Assembly (NCBI RefSeq): GCF_002078175.1
Contig: NZ_MWFK01000003.1
Location: forward strand, 372,001-436,000
Reading direction: 5' to 3'
From: Streptomyces sp. M41(2017)
GTDB lineage: Bacteria; Actinomycetota; Actinomycetes; Streptomycetales; Streptomycetaceae
Length of the DNA stretch: 64,000 nt
Shown here: positions 45,035-52,466 of the stretch, in pieces
Layout of the letters: each line of letters begins with the position of its first letter
Numbering within the stretch: the stretch's first letter is position 1
Notes under the pieces: generated by a model
The model's database searches: none
What the model was told of the DNA's origin: nothing
The model's input: the letters and a program-made list of their open reading frames with translations, nothing else
Position numbers and translations under genes: made by a program

Positions 45035-45299
45035 GATCGGTACCTCCTCGGGATGAGGACTCATCGGGAGCCCTTTCATGGGTGCCGACCGAGGCCGGCC
45101 GTGAACACGCCCCGCATGAGTCCGCATTCCGGCTCGGCTCGATCACACCCCTTATCCGAAGCGGATCCGAAACCGGATGGGTGGATTGGGAGGATTTATT
45201 AGTATTCGTCGCATTCTTACGACGTGTGACGATGCCCTACTGTGGGTCGACCGGCGGCGGGCGCCGCCGGATCGCCGACCTCGGGAGTCTCAGCAGCCC

Positions 45300-45614
45300 A
45301 TGAACGTGTCCTCCCGGGAAGTCCGCCTGCCGCTCGACGACGTCCTCACCGTTCTGCGGGACTTGAACGAGTTCGTCGTCTCGCTCGACCGCATCGGCGC
45401 GCGCCAGGCGTCCGGAACGGCCGACGACAGCACCGTCGGCGCCTTCGTCACCGAGTGGGACGTCGCGCGGCGACTGGCACACGCTCGCCGGGTCATCGGT
45501 GTCGCGCTGGACGCGCAGCTGAGCACGGAGGAGAACGCCGAGATCGACGCCCTCTGCGAGGAGGGCCGCTTCTTCGGCGCGGACGGCGCCGCTCGATCGG
45601 CGGCGGACTGCTGA
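45300..45614 (+). CDS. Small helical protein of unknown function
   Basis: 104 residues, acidic and helical (LPLDDVLTVLRDLNEFVVSLDRIG, AHARRVIGVALDAQLSTEEN). No motif recognised. The ATG has no ribosome binding site. It overlaps by 4 nt (ATGA) the stop of a 23-codon upstream frame beginning ATG at 45232 (MPYCGSTGGG...), so translation may be coupled to a leader peptide. TAGTAT at 45200 in an AT-rich patch could be the -10. Confidence 0.5.
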   Translation: MNVSSREVRLPLDDVLTVLRDLNEFVVSLDRIGARQASGTADDSTVGAFVTEWDVARRLAHARRVIGVALDAQLSTEENAEIDALCEEGRFFGADGAARSAADC

Positions 45615-45717
45615 CGGCTGACAGCTGACGACGGCCCTCTGCGGGCGGGGAGTCGGTTGCCGGCCGGGGCTGATTCCGGCCGGGGACGCGCGCAGGGTGC
45701 TCGCGGGGTGGGGTCGG

Positions 45718-46917
45718 CTAGGCGGCCGACGTCGTGCGGGGTGGGGTCGGACGGTCGGTGAGGCGGGTCAGCAGGTCCGATCGGTGGTTCTCGTCGGTGG
45801 CCAGGGCGATGGTGGTCCAGGCCATGGCCAGGCCGCCGTCGAGGACGGCGCGGTCGGCGCCCGCGCTGACGCCGTAGCGGGTGAAGTCGGGGTTGTGCAT
45901 GATCGTGTCGCCGCAGTCGTATCCGATGGACGGGTGGATGGTGGGGACGATGTGCGAGACGTTCCCCATGTCGGTCGATCCGGCGCGCAGGGCGTCCGCG
46001 GTGTCGGGGATGCGGCGCCCGAGGTCGGTGACCGCGTTCCGGTAGAGGGCCGTGATGGCGAGGTCCTGGCGCAGGTCGGCGTAGTCGTTGCCGACGGCCT
46101 CCAGGGCGAGTTCCGCACCGGTGGCGTGGGCGCCCGCCTCGAAGCAGGCGCGGATCCGGGACTGGAGTTCCGCCAGGTCCTCGGCGGTGGCGGCCCGGCA
46201 GTCGTAGTCCGCCGTCGCGTGGGCCGGGATGACGTTCGGCGCCTCTCCGCCTCCGGTGACGACACCGTGGACGACACCGCCGGGGATCATCTGCTGCCGG
46301 TACGCGCTGATCGCCACCTGGGCGACGAGCATGGCGTCCGCCGCGTTCACGCCCCGGTGCGGCATGGCGGCGGCGTGCGCCGCACGGCCTGTGTAGGCCA
46401 CCTTCCAGCTGCCGATCGCTAGGGACGTCATGCCGACGCCGTCGACGGGAGCCGCGTGGACCATCATGGCGGCGGCCACGTCGTCGAATGCCCCCGCGTC
46501 GAGGAGGTCGACCTTGCCGCCGCCGTACTCCTCGGCGGGGGTGCCGAGGAGCTTGACGGTGAGGCCGAGGTCGTCGGCGACCGGTGCGAGGGCCAGGGCG
46601 GCGGTCACCGCGGCGGCTCCGTTGACGTTGTGCCCGCACGCGTGGCCGATGCCGGGGAGCGCGTCGTACTCGGCGGTGACGGCGACGACCAGGTCTCCGC
46701 TGCCGGCGACAGCCTCGAAGGCCGTGTCGAGGCCGTAGGCTCCCCGCCGCACGGCGAAGCCGGACCCCTCCATCAGATCGGCGATCTTGCGGGCCGACTT
46801 GTGCTCCTCGTAGGCGAGTTCGGGCTCCGCGTGCAGGCTGTGGCTGAGGGCGATGACGTCGTCCTGGCGTCGCGCGACGACGGCTCGGGCGAGTTCACGA
46901 GGGTCGTGGTGGCTCAC
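45718..46917 (-). CDS. M20 family amidohydrolase (aminobenzoyl-glutamate hydrolase/IAA-amino acid hydrolase type)
   Basis: 399 residues. It has LHAEPELAYEEHKSA, the metal-binding EYDALPGIGHACGHN, TPAEEYGGGKVDLL (catalytic Glu pair) and the dimerisation-domain start YTGRAAHAAAMPHRGVNAADA. Such enzymes cut acylated or aminoacylated small molecules. It lies 21 bp after the MFS gene on the same strand, so transporter and hydrolase probably import and cleave one compound. Confidence 0.9.
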   Translation of the reverse strand: MSHHDPRELARAVVARRQDDVIALSHSLHAEPELAYEEHKSARKIADLMEGSGFAVRRGAYGLDTAFEAVAGSGDLVVAVTAEYDALPGIGHACGHNVNGAAAVTAALALAPVADDLGLTVKLLGTPAEEYGGGKVDLLDAGAFDDVAAAMMVHAAPVDGVGMTSLAIGSWKVAYTGRAAHAAAMPHRGVNAADAMLVAQVAISAYRQQMIPGGVVHGVVTGGGEAPNVIPAHATADYDCRAATAEDLAELQSRIRACFEAGAHATGAELALEAVGNDYADLRQDLAITALYRNAVTDLGRRIPDTADALRAGSTDMGNVSHIVPTIHPSIGYDCGDTIMHNPDFTRYGVSAGADRAVLDGGLAMAWTTIALATDENHRSDLLTRLTDRPTPPRTTSAA

Positions 46918-46938
46918 TTGGGTTCCTTCTTCGAGGTG

Positions 46939-48381
46939 TCAGACGGTGCGGGCGCCGGAGCGGTAGAACAGGGCGACCGCCGCTCCGGCGAGGGCGGTCG
47001 CGGCGCACACGCTCCAGCAGGTCGCGTAGGCGGCGTACTGCGGGAGGACCGAGCCGGCCGGTGTACTGGCGGCGGTGACGGCGAGCACGCAGGCCGCGCC
47101 CAGCGAACCGCCGACGTTGATGAGGAGTTCGTTGATGCCGGAGCCGACGGCGGTCTGCTCCCGCGGGACCGACTCGACGGCGAGCGTGCGGGTGGACTGC
47201 TGGAGCACGCCGGCTCCGAGCCCGGCCACGGCCTGGCAGATCAGGTACGGGGCGACGGAGCTGTGGAGGGCGAGCGTGAGCAGGTATCCCGTCGCCATCA
47301 GCAGGGAGCCGGTGACGAGCGTCGCGCGGTCGCCGATCCGCCGGGCCAGGGTGGGGGCGGCCAGGGCGGCGACGCCGGTCGCGGCCATCGACGGGATCAT
47401 CGCGAAGGCGATCTCCAGCGGCGCCAGTCCGAGTCCGTAGCCCACGGCCTCCTTCGGTGTGCCCATGAAGATGGCGCTGGCGACCTGCAGGCCGATCATG
47501 CAGAACGAGAACGTCGTGGTGACCACCGCGACGACGGAGACGTTGCGCCGCCGGAACAGTCGTACGTCGATCATCGGGTCCGGCGAGCGCAGCTCCACCC
47601 ACGCCCAGACCGCCGTCACCAGGGTTCCCCCGACCAGGCAGGCGAGGGTACGCGGCGATGTCCACGCCCAGCCCGGCATCCCGCCCTGCCCGAGCCCGAG
47701 CATGATCGCGACAAGGCCGACGCACAGCAGCACGCCTCCCCGCACGTCGAGACGGCCACCGGGGCGCTCCGTCGTCTCGGGCAGCAGGGGCCAGGTCACG
47801 AGGAACGCCATGCCGACGGCGGCCGTCGGCACCCACAGGGCGGCCGTCGGTGTGTCGACGTAGTGGGCGACCAGCCCGCTGGCGACACCGCCGACGCAGA
47901 TGCCGCCGACGAGCGCGGCCACCATCGTGCCGATGGCGTTCCTGCTCTCGGCGGCGTCGCTGCGGTTGCGCAGGATGCCGACCAGCAGGGGGAAGAAGCC
48001 CGCGAAGGCTCCCTGGAGCACCTGGCCCACCAGGAGGGTCGGGAAGGAGCCGGCGAGGCCGACGACGACGGATCCGGCGAGGACGACCGCGATGTTCCAC
48101 CGCAGGACGCGGCGATGACCGTGGAGGTCGCCGAGCCGTGAGAGCAGGGGTGTGAAGGCGACGCTCGCCATCAGATTGGCGATGCTGATCCAGTTGAGGT
48201 CGGCGGCGGTGACGTGCAGGACGTCGGTCAGGCTGCGCAGGACCGGCGACAGGAATCCCTGGGTGATGCCGCTGGACAGCTCGACGAGCACGATCGAGAC
48301 CACGAGGGCCATGGCGGACACGGGCACGGGACGGTTCCGCGGGGTGGAGCTGGGCGACGGTCTGGTGACTGCCTCAGGCAT
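46939..48381 (-). CDS. MFS transporter, DHA2/EmrB type
   Basis: 480 residues with about 14 hydrophobic helices. It has the MFS loop-2/3 motif PLLSRLGDLHGHRRVL and the antiporter motif region LVGQVLQGAFAGFFPLLVGIL. Some DHA2-like members import substrates when paired with catabolic enzymes. It is operonic with the M20 hydrolase and divergent from a double Lrp regulator. Confidence 0.88.
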   Translation of the reverse strand: MPEAVTRPSPSSTPRNRPVPVSAMALVVSIVLVELSSGITQGFLSPVLRSLTDVLHVTAADLNWISIANLMASVAFTPLLSRLGDLHGHRRVLRWNIAVVLAGSVVVGLAGSFPTLLVGQVLQGAFAGFFPLLVGILRNRSDAAESRNAIGTMVAALVGGICVGGVASGLVAHYVDTPTAALWVPTAAVGMAFLVTWPLLPETTERPGGRLDVRGGVLLCVGLVAIMLGLGQGGMPGWAWTSPRTLACLVGGTLVTAVWAWVELRSPDPMIDVRLFRRRNVSVVAVVTTTFSFCMIGLQVASAIFMGTPKEAVGYGLGLAPLEIAFAMIPSMAATGVAALAAPTLARRIGDRATLVTGSLLMATGYLLTLALHSSVAPYLICQAVAGLGAGVLQQSTRTLAVESVPREQTAVGSGINELLINVGGSLGAACVLAVTAASTPAGSVLPQYAAYATCWSVCAATALAGAAVALFYRSGARTV

Positions 48382-48537
48382 GGGCGGTACCTCTGCTGAC
48401 GGCCGAAGGTCGGCTGGCGGATGCTGTCCGGTAATCTGCGGGTCATCTCCGGATTCAGGCAAGATGCACCCGGCAGAAAGCCTGGACCAGGCACAGGGAC
48501 GTGCTGGATGGCGCTTTCGGGCATGAGAGGAGCGGAG

Positions 48538-49578
48538 ATGGCGGAAACCGATCCCCTGGAGCAGTCGTCCTTCGACGGTCCGGACCTGGCGATTCTCCAG
48601 TTCCTCGCGCAGCGGCCCCGCGCGTCGTTCGCCGAGGCCGGCGAGCAGGTCGGGCTGCACGAGCGGACGGTGGCCCGGCGCCTCGAACGGATGCTCAGGA
48701 CCGGGCGGGTACGGTTCATCGCCGCGTTGCTGGGCGAGTACCTGGGCGAGGGGCTGGTCGTCGAGCTGGCCGTGCGGTGCGCTCCGGGCCGTCTGGAGGA
48801 GGTGGCCCGCGCCATCGCCGCCCGGCCCGACACCCGGTCGGTCGAGGTGGCCACGGGCGACCTGGTGGTCCTCGCGGAGATGGTCGTCGCCGACGAGGCC
48901 GAGCTGCTCGACCTCATCGACCGGACGATCGGCGGGATGCCGGGCGTGCTCGACATCCACTCCGCGCTCGTGCTGCGCCTGCTCCTCACCGCGGTCGACT
49001 GGACGCCGTACGGGACGGAGCCGACGCGTATGCGCAGGCTGGCGATGGACGGGCTGCCGCCGCCGCCACCGATCCCGGTGGACGACATCGACCGGGAGCT
49101 GGCGGACCTGCTCGCGGAGGACGCCCGCATGCCGATGACCAGCCTCGCGGTCCGGCTGAACCTCGGCGAGTCGACCGTGCGACGGCGGCTCAACCGGCTC
49201 ATGGCCTCACACGTGTTCCACCTGCGGCTGTTCGCCGAGCCGAGCGTGCTGGGCCACCCGGTGGAGGCGCGCTTCCGGCTCCGTGTGGAGCACGCCCACC
49301 TCGACACCGCGCTCCGGCGGCTCGCTCACGAGCCCTCGATCCGGCATCTGGTAGTCACCACCGGGAACGACAACGTCCTCGGCTACAGCAGCCACCCCAC
49401 GGCGGCGGACATGCACACGTTCCACGCCCGGGCGTTCTCCGGACTCGACGGCGTCCGCGAGGTACAGACCGCCCTCCTCATGCGCACCTACAAACGCGCA
49501 GGCCGACCCGTCCGCACCCGCACCGCGGACCACCACACACCGCCGCTCCCCCGGGTCGTCCCCGGGGAGCCGAGGTGA
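48538..49578 (+). CDS. Lrp/AsnC family regulator with duplicated DNA- and ligand-binding domains
   Basis: 346 residues with two consecutive AsnC units: helix-turn-helix 1 (DLAILQFLAQRPRASFAEAG, HERTVARRLERML) with its RAM-type domain, then helix-turn-helix 2 (DIDRELADLLAEDARMPMTS, ESTVRRRLNRLM) with a second domain. This double architecture is common in actinobacteria. The ATG at 48538 has AGGAG 5 nt upstream. It is divergent from the MFS/amidohydrolase pair, its likely target. Confidence 0.87.
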   Translation: MAETDPLEQSSFDGPDLAILQFLAQRPRASFAEAGEQVGLHERTVARRLERMLRTGRVRFIAALLGEYLGEGLVVELAVRCAPGRLEEVARAIAARPDTRSVEVATGDLVVLAEMVVADEAELLDLIDRTIGGMPGVLDIHSALVLRLLLTAVDWTPYGTEPTRMRRLAMDGLPPPPPIPVDDIDRELADLLAEDARMPMTSLAVRLNLGESTVRRRLNRLMASHVFHLRLFAEPSVLGHPVEARFRLRVEHAHLDTALRRLAHEPSIRHLVVTTGNDNVLGYSSHPTAADMHTFHARAFSGLDGVREVQTALLMRTYKRAGRPVRTRTADHHTPPLPRVVPGEPR

Positions 49579-49585
49579 GCCGGGG

Positions 49586-50086
49586 TCAGGCCAGCCGCTT
49601 GTGCATCACGACGCAGGGCCGCTCGAACCGGACGTCGGCACGCCGGTCGATCTCCTGCCAGCCGAGCGAGCTCCAGAAGGCCGACCCCGAGGGGTTGTTC
49701 TCCAGGACCGCGAGGCGCAGGCCGTCCCGCCCCTGCCCGAGGTAGCGCTCTTCCACAGCACGCACGAGCAGACGGCCGAGCCCCTGCCGCCGCTGATCCC
49801 CCCGCACCATCAGCAGCCCGATCCAGGGATACCCGTCCTTGGGATGCCGGTCGAGCAGACAGACCAGCCCGACGGCGCGGCCACGGCCGTCCCGGGCGAG
49901 CAGAACATGACCCCCCTCGCCACAGGCCTCCTCCCGCAGATCGGCTTCGACCCGGTCGGGGTCGATGTGCTCGGGGTCGTACTCACCGGCGGCGCGACAG
50001 TACCCGGGGTTGCTCCCGTAGATCCCGACGACGTCGGCGATCTCGTCCGCGGTGAACGTCATCGGGGAGAGGGTTGGTGTGACCAC
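49586..50086 (-). CDS. GNAT family N-acetyltransferase
   Basis: 166 residues. The acetyl-CoA loop is GDQRRQGLGRLLVRAVEERY, and LAVLENNPSGSAFWSSLGWQE is motif B. The start is uncertain: the GTG at 50086 gives the expected first beta strand (TPTLSPMTFTADEIADVVGI), while an ATG at 50062 would remove it. The substrate is unknown. It converges on the Lrp-type gene with 7 bp between stops. Confidence 0.82.
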   Translation of the reverse strand: MVTPTLSPMTFTADEIADVVGIYGSNPGYCRAAGEYDPEHIDPDRVEADLREEACGEGGHVLLARDGRGRAVGLVCLLDRHPKDGYPWIGLLMVRGDQRRQGLGRLLVRAVEERYLGQGRDGLRLAVLENNPSGSAFWSSLGWQEIDRRADVRFERPCVVMHKRLA

Positions 50087-50199
50087 GGGGGCAAGGGTAA
50101 CGAGGGCCGCGCGCGGCCGGTGGCTCACTCGCGCGCCAGGATGACCCCGCATAAACCTGTGCCGTATCCCTCAGCAGACCTTCGTCGTAGCGCAGGCGA

Positions 50200-50240
50200 C
50201 CACGGGCCTGTCCGGCGGCAGGCGCAGGACAAGCCCGTGG
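50200..50240 (-). terminator. Terminator after the DUF1062 gene
   Basis: CCACGGGCcTGTCC pairs with GGACAaGCCCGTGG around a 13-nt loop (13 bp with one internal mismatch), 17 bp after the stop codon. Confidence 0.65.
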
Positions 50241-50257
50241 GTCCCCAGGAGGACGGC

Positions 50258-50842
50258 TCAGCGCTTCAGGGTGAACGTGAAGTCGGCGGACAGCGTGCCG
50301 CTCAGCCGGACCGCCGAGACGAGGTTGCCCTGCCGGACCGCCGAGACGAGGTTGCCCTCCTTGACCAGTCTTTCGACCTCGGACCGCGACAGAGCGCAGC
50401 CTTCGGCGATCAGCCGCGCGGGTCTGACAGGGATCCGCGCCGCGAAGCGGACCGAGACATCGAGCACCTCGTGGTCCAGGGAATCCGGGTCATCCGGTCC
50501 CCCGGTGTCGAGACGCCAGGCGCCGGCCCAGTCCAGGGCGATGCGATTACGGCGCCGTACGACCGGATCCTGGAGCAACTCGGCCGCCAGACGTGGGTCG
50601 TTGTCGTGCAGCCTCTCCAGCAGTTCGGGCCGGACGCAGCGCACGTTCACCCGCTCGAAGACAGTGAGCTTCTCGGTCTCCCCGCAGCCCGTGCAGAGCA
50701 CCAGGAGCCAAGCGTCGAGGAGCTTGTGGTGCGCGTTGACCCGAAACCTGCGGCTGGGCCGGAAGCGTTCGGACGCACAGGCGTGGCAACGGCGGCGAAC
50801 GAGGGGCAGGCAGGTGGGAACGACCACCCAGCTTTTGAGCAC
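50258..50842 (-). CDS. DUF1062 family protein with a zinc-ribbon-like N-terminus
   Basis: 194 residues. The N-terminal cysteines (RRRCHAC and LCTGCGETEKL) could bind zinc. ERFRPSRRFRVNAHHKLLDAWLLVLC is the diagnostic block of DUF1062, a family of unknown function. Near the C-terminus the nine residues GNLVSAVRQ are repeated exactly at protein and DNA level, an apparently recent insertion that keeps the frame. Confidence 0.75.
   Translation of the reverse strand: MLKSWVVVPTCLPLVRRRCHACASERFRPSRRFRVNAHHKLLDAWLLVLCTGCGETEKLTVFERVNVRCVRPELLERLHDNDPRLAAELLQDPVVRRRNRIALDWAGAWRLDTGGPDDPDSLDHEVLDVSVRFAARIPVRPARLIAEGCALSRSEVERLVKEGNLVSAVRQGNLVSAVRLSGTLSADFTFTLKR
50305..50358. repeat. Perfect 27-bp tandem duplication inside the DUF1062 gene
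   Basis: Two identical 27-bp units (50305-50331 and 50332-50358) encode the nine-residue duplication GNLVSAVRQ/GNLVSAVRL. No third copy is seen. Confidence 0.95.
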
Positions 50843-51248
50843 AGAAGTACACCGGTTTCAGTGAGAAGTCCGCAGCAAAAAGGAGCGCGGCGCAGCTGTG
50901 CGACGCGCGACAGATCAGCTCTCGGGGGGTCTCACACGGTGTACAACGGCACGTCCTCACCCAGACGACTCGGCTCGGCAGCACGGTAGCGGCGCCGAGC
51001 GGCGCTGCTCCACCGGTTTTCGAACATCTCGCTGCCGAGCGTTCGTCCAACGCCCGCCTCGTCGGCCCGCTTTGGGAGGCGCCGGGATGGACGGAGCATC
51101 GGCCGGGCCCACTCCGCGGTACAGAGGAAGTGGCAAGTCCGCGCCCCGCCTACGTCTCGATGCGTATGGCGCCGCGCGCGAGCGGTCGGTCACCCTGATG
51201 TCCTGCACGCCCCGAATGTCCCGGGGCCTCACCAACGGGGAGTCCGCC
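50843..51248. other. Intergenic region, no gene supported
   Basis: 406 bp between the divergent DUF1062 and PASTA genes. A less GC-rich stretch (50830-50890) next to the DUF1062 start probably holds its promoter. Nothing else is recognised. Confidence 0.4.
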
Positions 51249-51626
51249 ATGCACCACCTCGCCGCTCGCCCACTCCGTCGCGTCGCCCTCCCCCTCGCCG
51301 GCCTGCTGCTGGCGGTCGGCCCTCTCAGCGCCTGCCACAGCACCGATGGCGACAGCCCGACGTCGCCGACGCAGGCCACGGCCAGTCCCTCCCCGACCTC
51401 CGACAAGCAGCCCGGTCCGACGTCGACGCAGGGCACCGTTCCCGACCTGACCGGTCACACGGTCGCCGACGCCCGGAAGCAACTCGCGGACCTGGACTAC
51501 GGCATGGCCTTCACGGACGACTCCTCCATCGGCGACGACTCGCTCACGGTGACCGCCCAGTCTCCGGCGCCCGGAACCCCGGCCAAGACGAGTACGACCG
51601 TCACCATCACCGTGCCCGACCACTGA
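51249..51626 (+). CDS. Lipoprotein with a single PASTA domain
   Basis: 125 residues. The signal peptide ends LLLAVGPLSAC (lipobox, lipid on Cys). A Ser/Thr/Pro-rich linker (DSPTSPTQATASPSPTSDKQ) follows, then one PASTA domain beginning VPDLTGHTVADARKQLADLD and ending TVTITVPDH. PASTA domains in PknB-type kinases and penicillin-binding proteins touch peptidoglycan; here the domain stands alone on a lipoprotein. GGGGAG is 6 nt before the ATG. Confidence 0.85.
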   Translation: MHHLAARPLRRVALPLAGLLLAVGPLSACHSTDGDSPTSPTQATASPSPTSDKQPGPTSTQGTVPDLTGHTVADARKQLADLDYGMAFTDDSSIGDDSLTVTAQSPAPGTPAKTSTTVTITVPDH

Positions 51627-51738
51627 GCCGTTCGGACGCCGAGCCAGGCGGTCGGTCAACCCGCTCCGGCGCGCGAGCCACGAACCGCTCTCACGGGGGG
51701 TCACGCCCTCCTGGACGGATGGGCTCCGGTAAAACAAC

Positions 51739-51773
51739 GGATCCCGCCCCCTGTGTTCATGGGGGCGGGATCC
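51739..51773. terminator. Strong terminator serving the tRNA (and the PASTA gene)
   Basis: GGATCCCGCCCCC pairs perfectly with its complement around a 9-nt loop (13 bp). On the minus strand it begins 6 nt after the tRNA CCA end. On the plus strand it lies 112 bp after the PASTA stop. Confidence 0.85.
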
Positions 51774-51779
51774 GCATCA

Positions 51780-51852
51780 TGGAGCGCCGGGCAGGCCTTG
51801 CACCTGCATCTCCCCGCAGGAAGCGGGACGTCTTTCCTTGGACCACCAACGC
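51780..51852 (-). tRNA. tRNA-Gly(UCC)-like gene with non-standard T loop, CCA encoded
   Basis: 73 nt fold as a complete cloverleaf. The acceptor GCGTTGG pairs with CCGGCGC (seven pairs, two G-U), and U8 is present. The D arm is GTC/GAC with loop CAAGGAAA (A14, G18, G19 and A21 kept). The anticodon arm is TCCCG/CGGGG with loop CTTCCTG, giving U33 and anticodon UCC. The variable loop is AGAT. The T arm is GCAGG/CCTGC with loop TGCAAGG. U73 and CCA follow. U73, G1:C72, C2:G71, C35 and C36 are the known bacterial glycine identity elements. Unusual points are G at position 55 instead of pseudouridine, T at 37, and a three-pair D stem. A terminator follows at once and TATACT precedes by 41 nt. It may be a specialised or weakly translating tRNA, or a decaying copy. 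Confidence 0.7.
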
Positions 51853-51893
51853 AACGCAGGCCGCCGGCAGTTGCCGGGACGAGCACTACGTGA

Positions 51894-51899
51894 AGTATA
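51894..51899 (-). promoter_or_regulatory. Likely -10 element of the tRNA gene
   Basis: TATACT on the minus strand lies 41 nt before the mature 5' end, in an otherwise GC-rich stretch. No consensus -35 is visible 16-18 bp upstream. Confidence 0.5.
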
Positions 51900-52223
51900 C
51901 CGGCCCTTCCGACTACCGGGCGCACGGGTGTTCCCACTGGATGAACGCGCGACACCCTCATCCCCGGCACCTGGCCCGACGCGGCTTCGACGGGACCACC
52001 GACCTTCTCGGCGACGACCGGCCCGAGCGCACCGCGGCCTTCTACGCGTAGGCGCCGGCATGGCCCGGAAGCTGCGTCGCCGCACCCGGGGCATCGCACG
52101 GCCGGGGCGGATTCATCACGAGGACGCAACAGAAGAATCGGGGCGGCCTGAAAGTTCTGGACGGGGGCACCCGGCTTTCTGCGACACCGATGGGTGCCGC
52201 TCTTCCGAAGGAAAGAGAAAGCC
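51900..52223. other. Intergenic region without a supportable gene
   Basis: Open frames cross this stretch, but none combines a ribosome binding site with recognisable protein. Confidence 0.4.
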
Positions 52224-52298
52224 GTGTACATAGGACTGGGTACCGTCGTCCTCATCATCGTCATCGTCGCCGTCGTCATGATGCTGCGCCGCGGCTGA
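52224..52298 (+). CDS. 24-residue hydrophobic membrane peptide
   Basis: A GTG preceded by GAAGGAAAGAG starts the peptide MYIGLGTVVLIIVIVAVVMM followed by LRRG and stop: a single transmembrane helix with a positively charged C-terminal end. It looks like a small membrane protein or a toxin-like peptide. No homologue is recognised by eye. Confidence 0.45.
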   Translation: MYIGLGTVVLIIVIVAVVMMLRRG

Positions 52299-52417
52299 CC
52301 TTCCGCACCCGCACCACCGCACGGTCAGCCATGATCCGTAAGCGGCAGAAGGGGCGTGAGGGGCAGGTCCGGCGTGTACGCGTCGGCCCCGGGTGACCCC
52401 GGAGACGCTCGTAGAGA

Positions 52418-52447
52418 AGAGAGGCCGCCCAGCAGGGCGGCCTCTCT
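52418..52447 (-). terminator. Terminator after the GH127 gene
   Basis: AGAGAGGCCGCCC and its exact complement (13 bp, AGCA loop) begin 20 bp after the GH127 stop on the minus strand, and are followed there by TTCTCT. Confidence 0.85.
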
Positions 52448-52466
52448 CTTCATGTCACGGCTTCCC

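Noticed and set aside
46456..48141. 561-codon plus-strand frame opposite the amidohydrolase/MFS pair
   Set aside because: Both opposite genes have clear family motifs; this frame is compositional noise.
51719..52051. 110-codon plus-strand frame across the tRNA
   Set aside because: It starts inside the terminator region and runs antisense through the tRNA; no ribosome binding site and no family.
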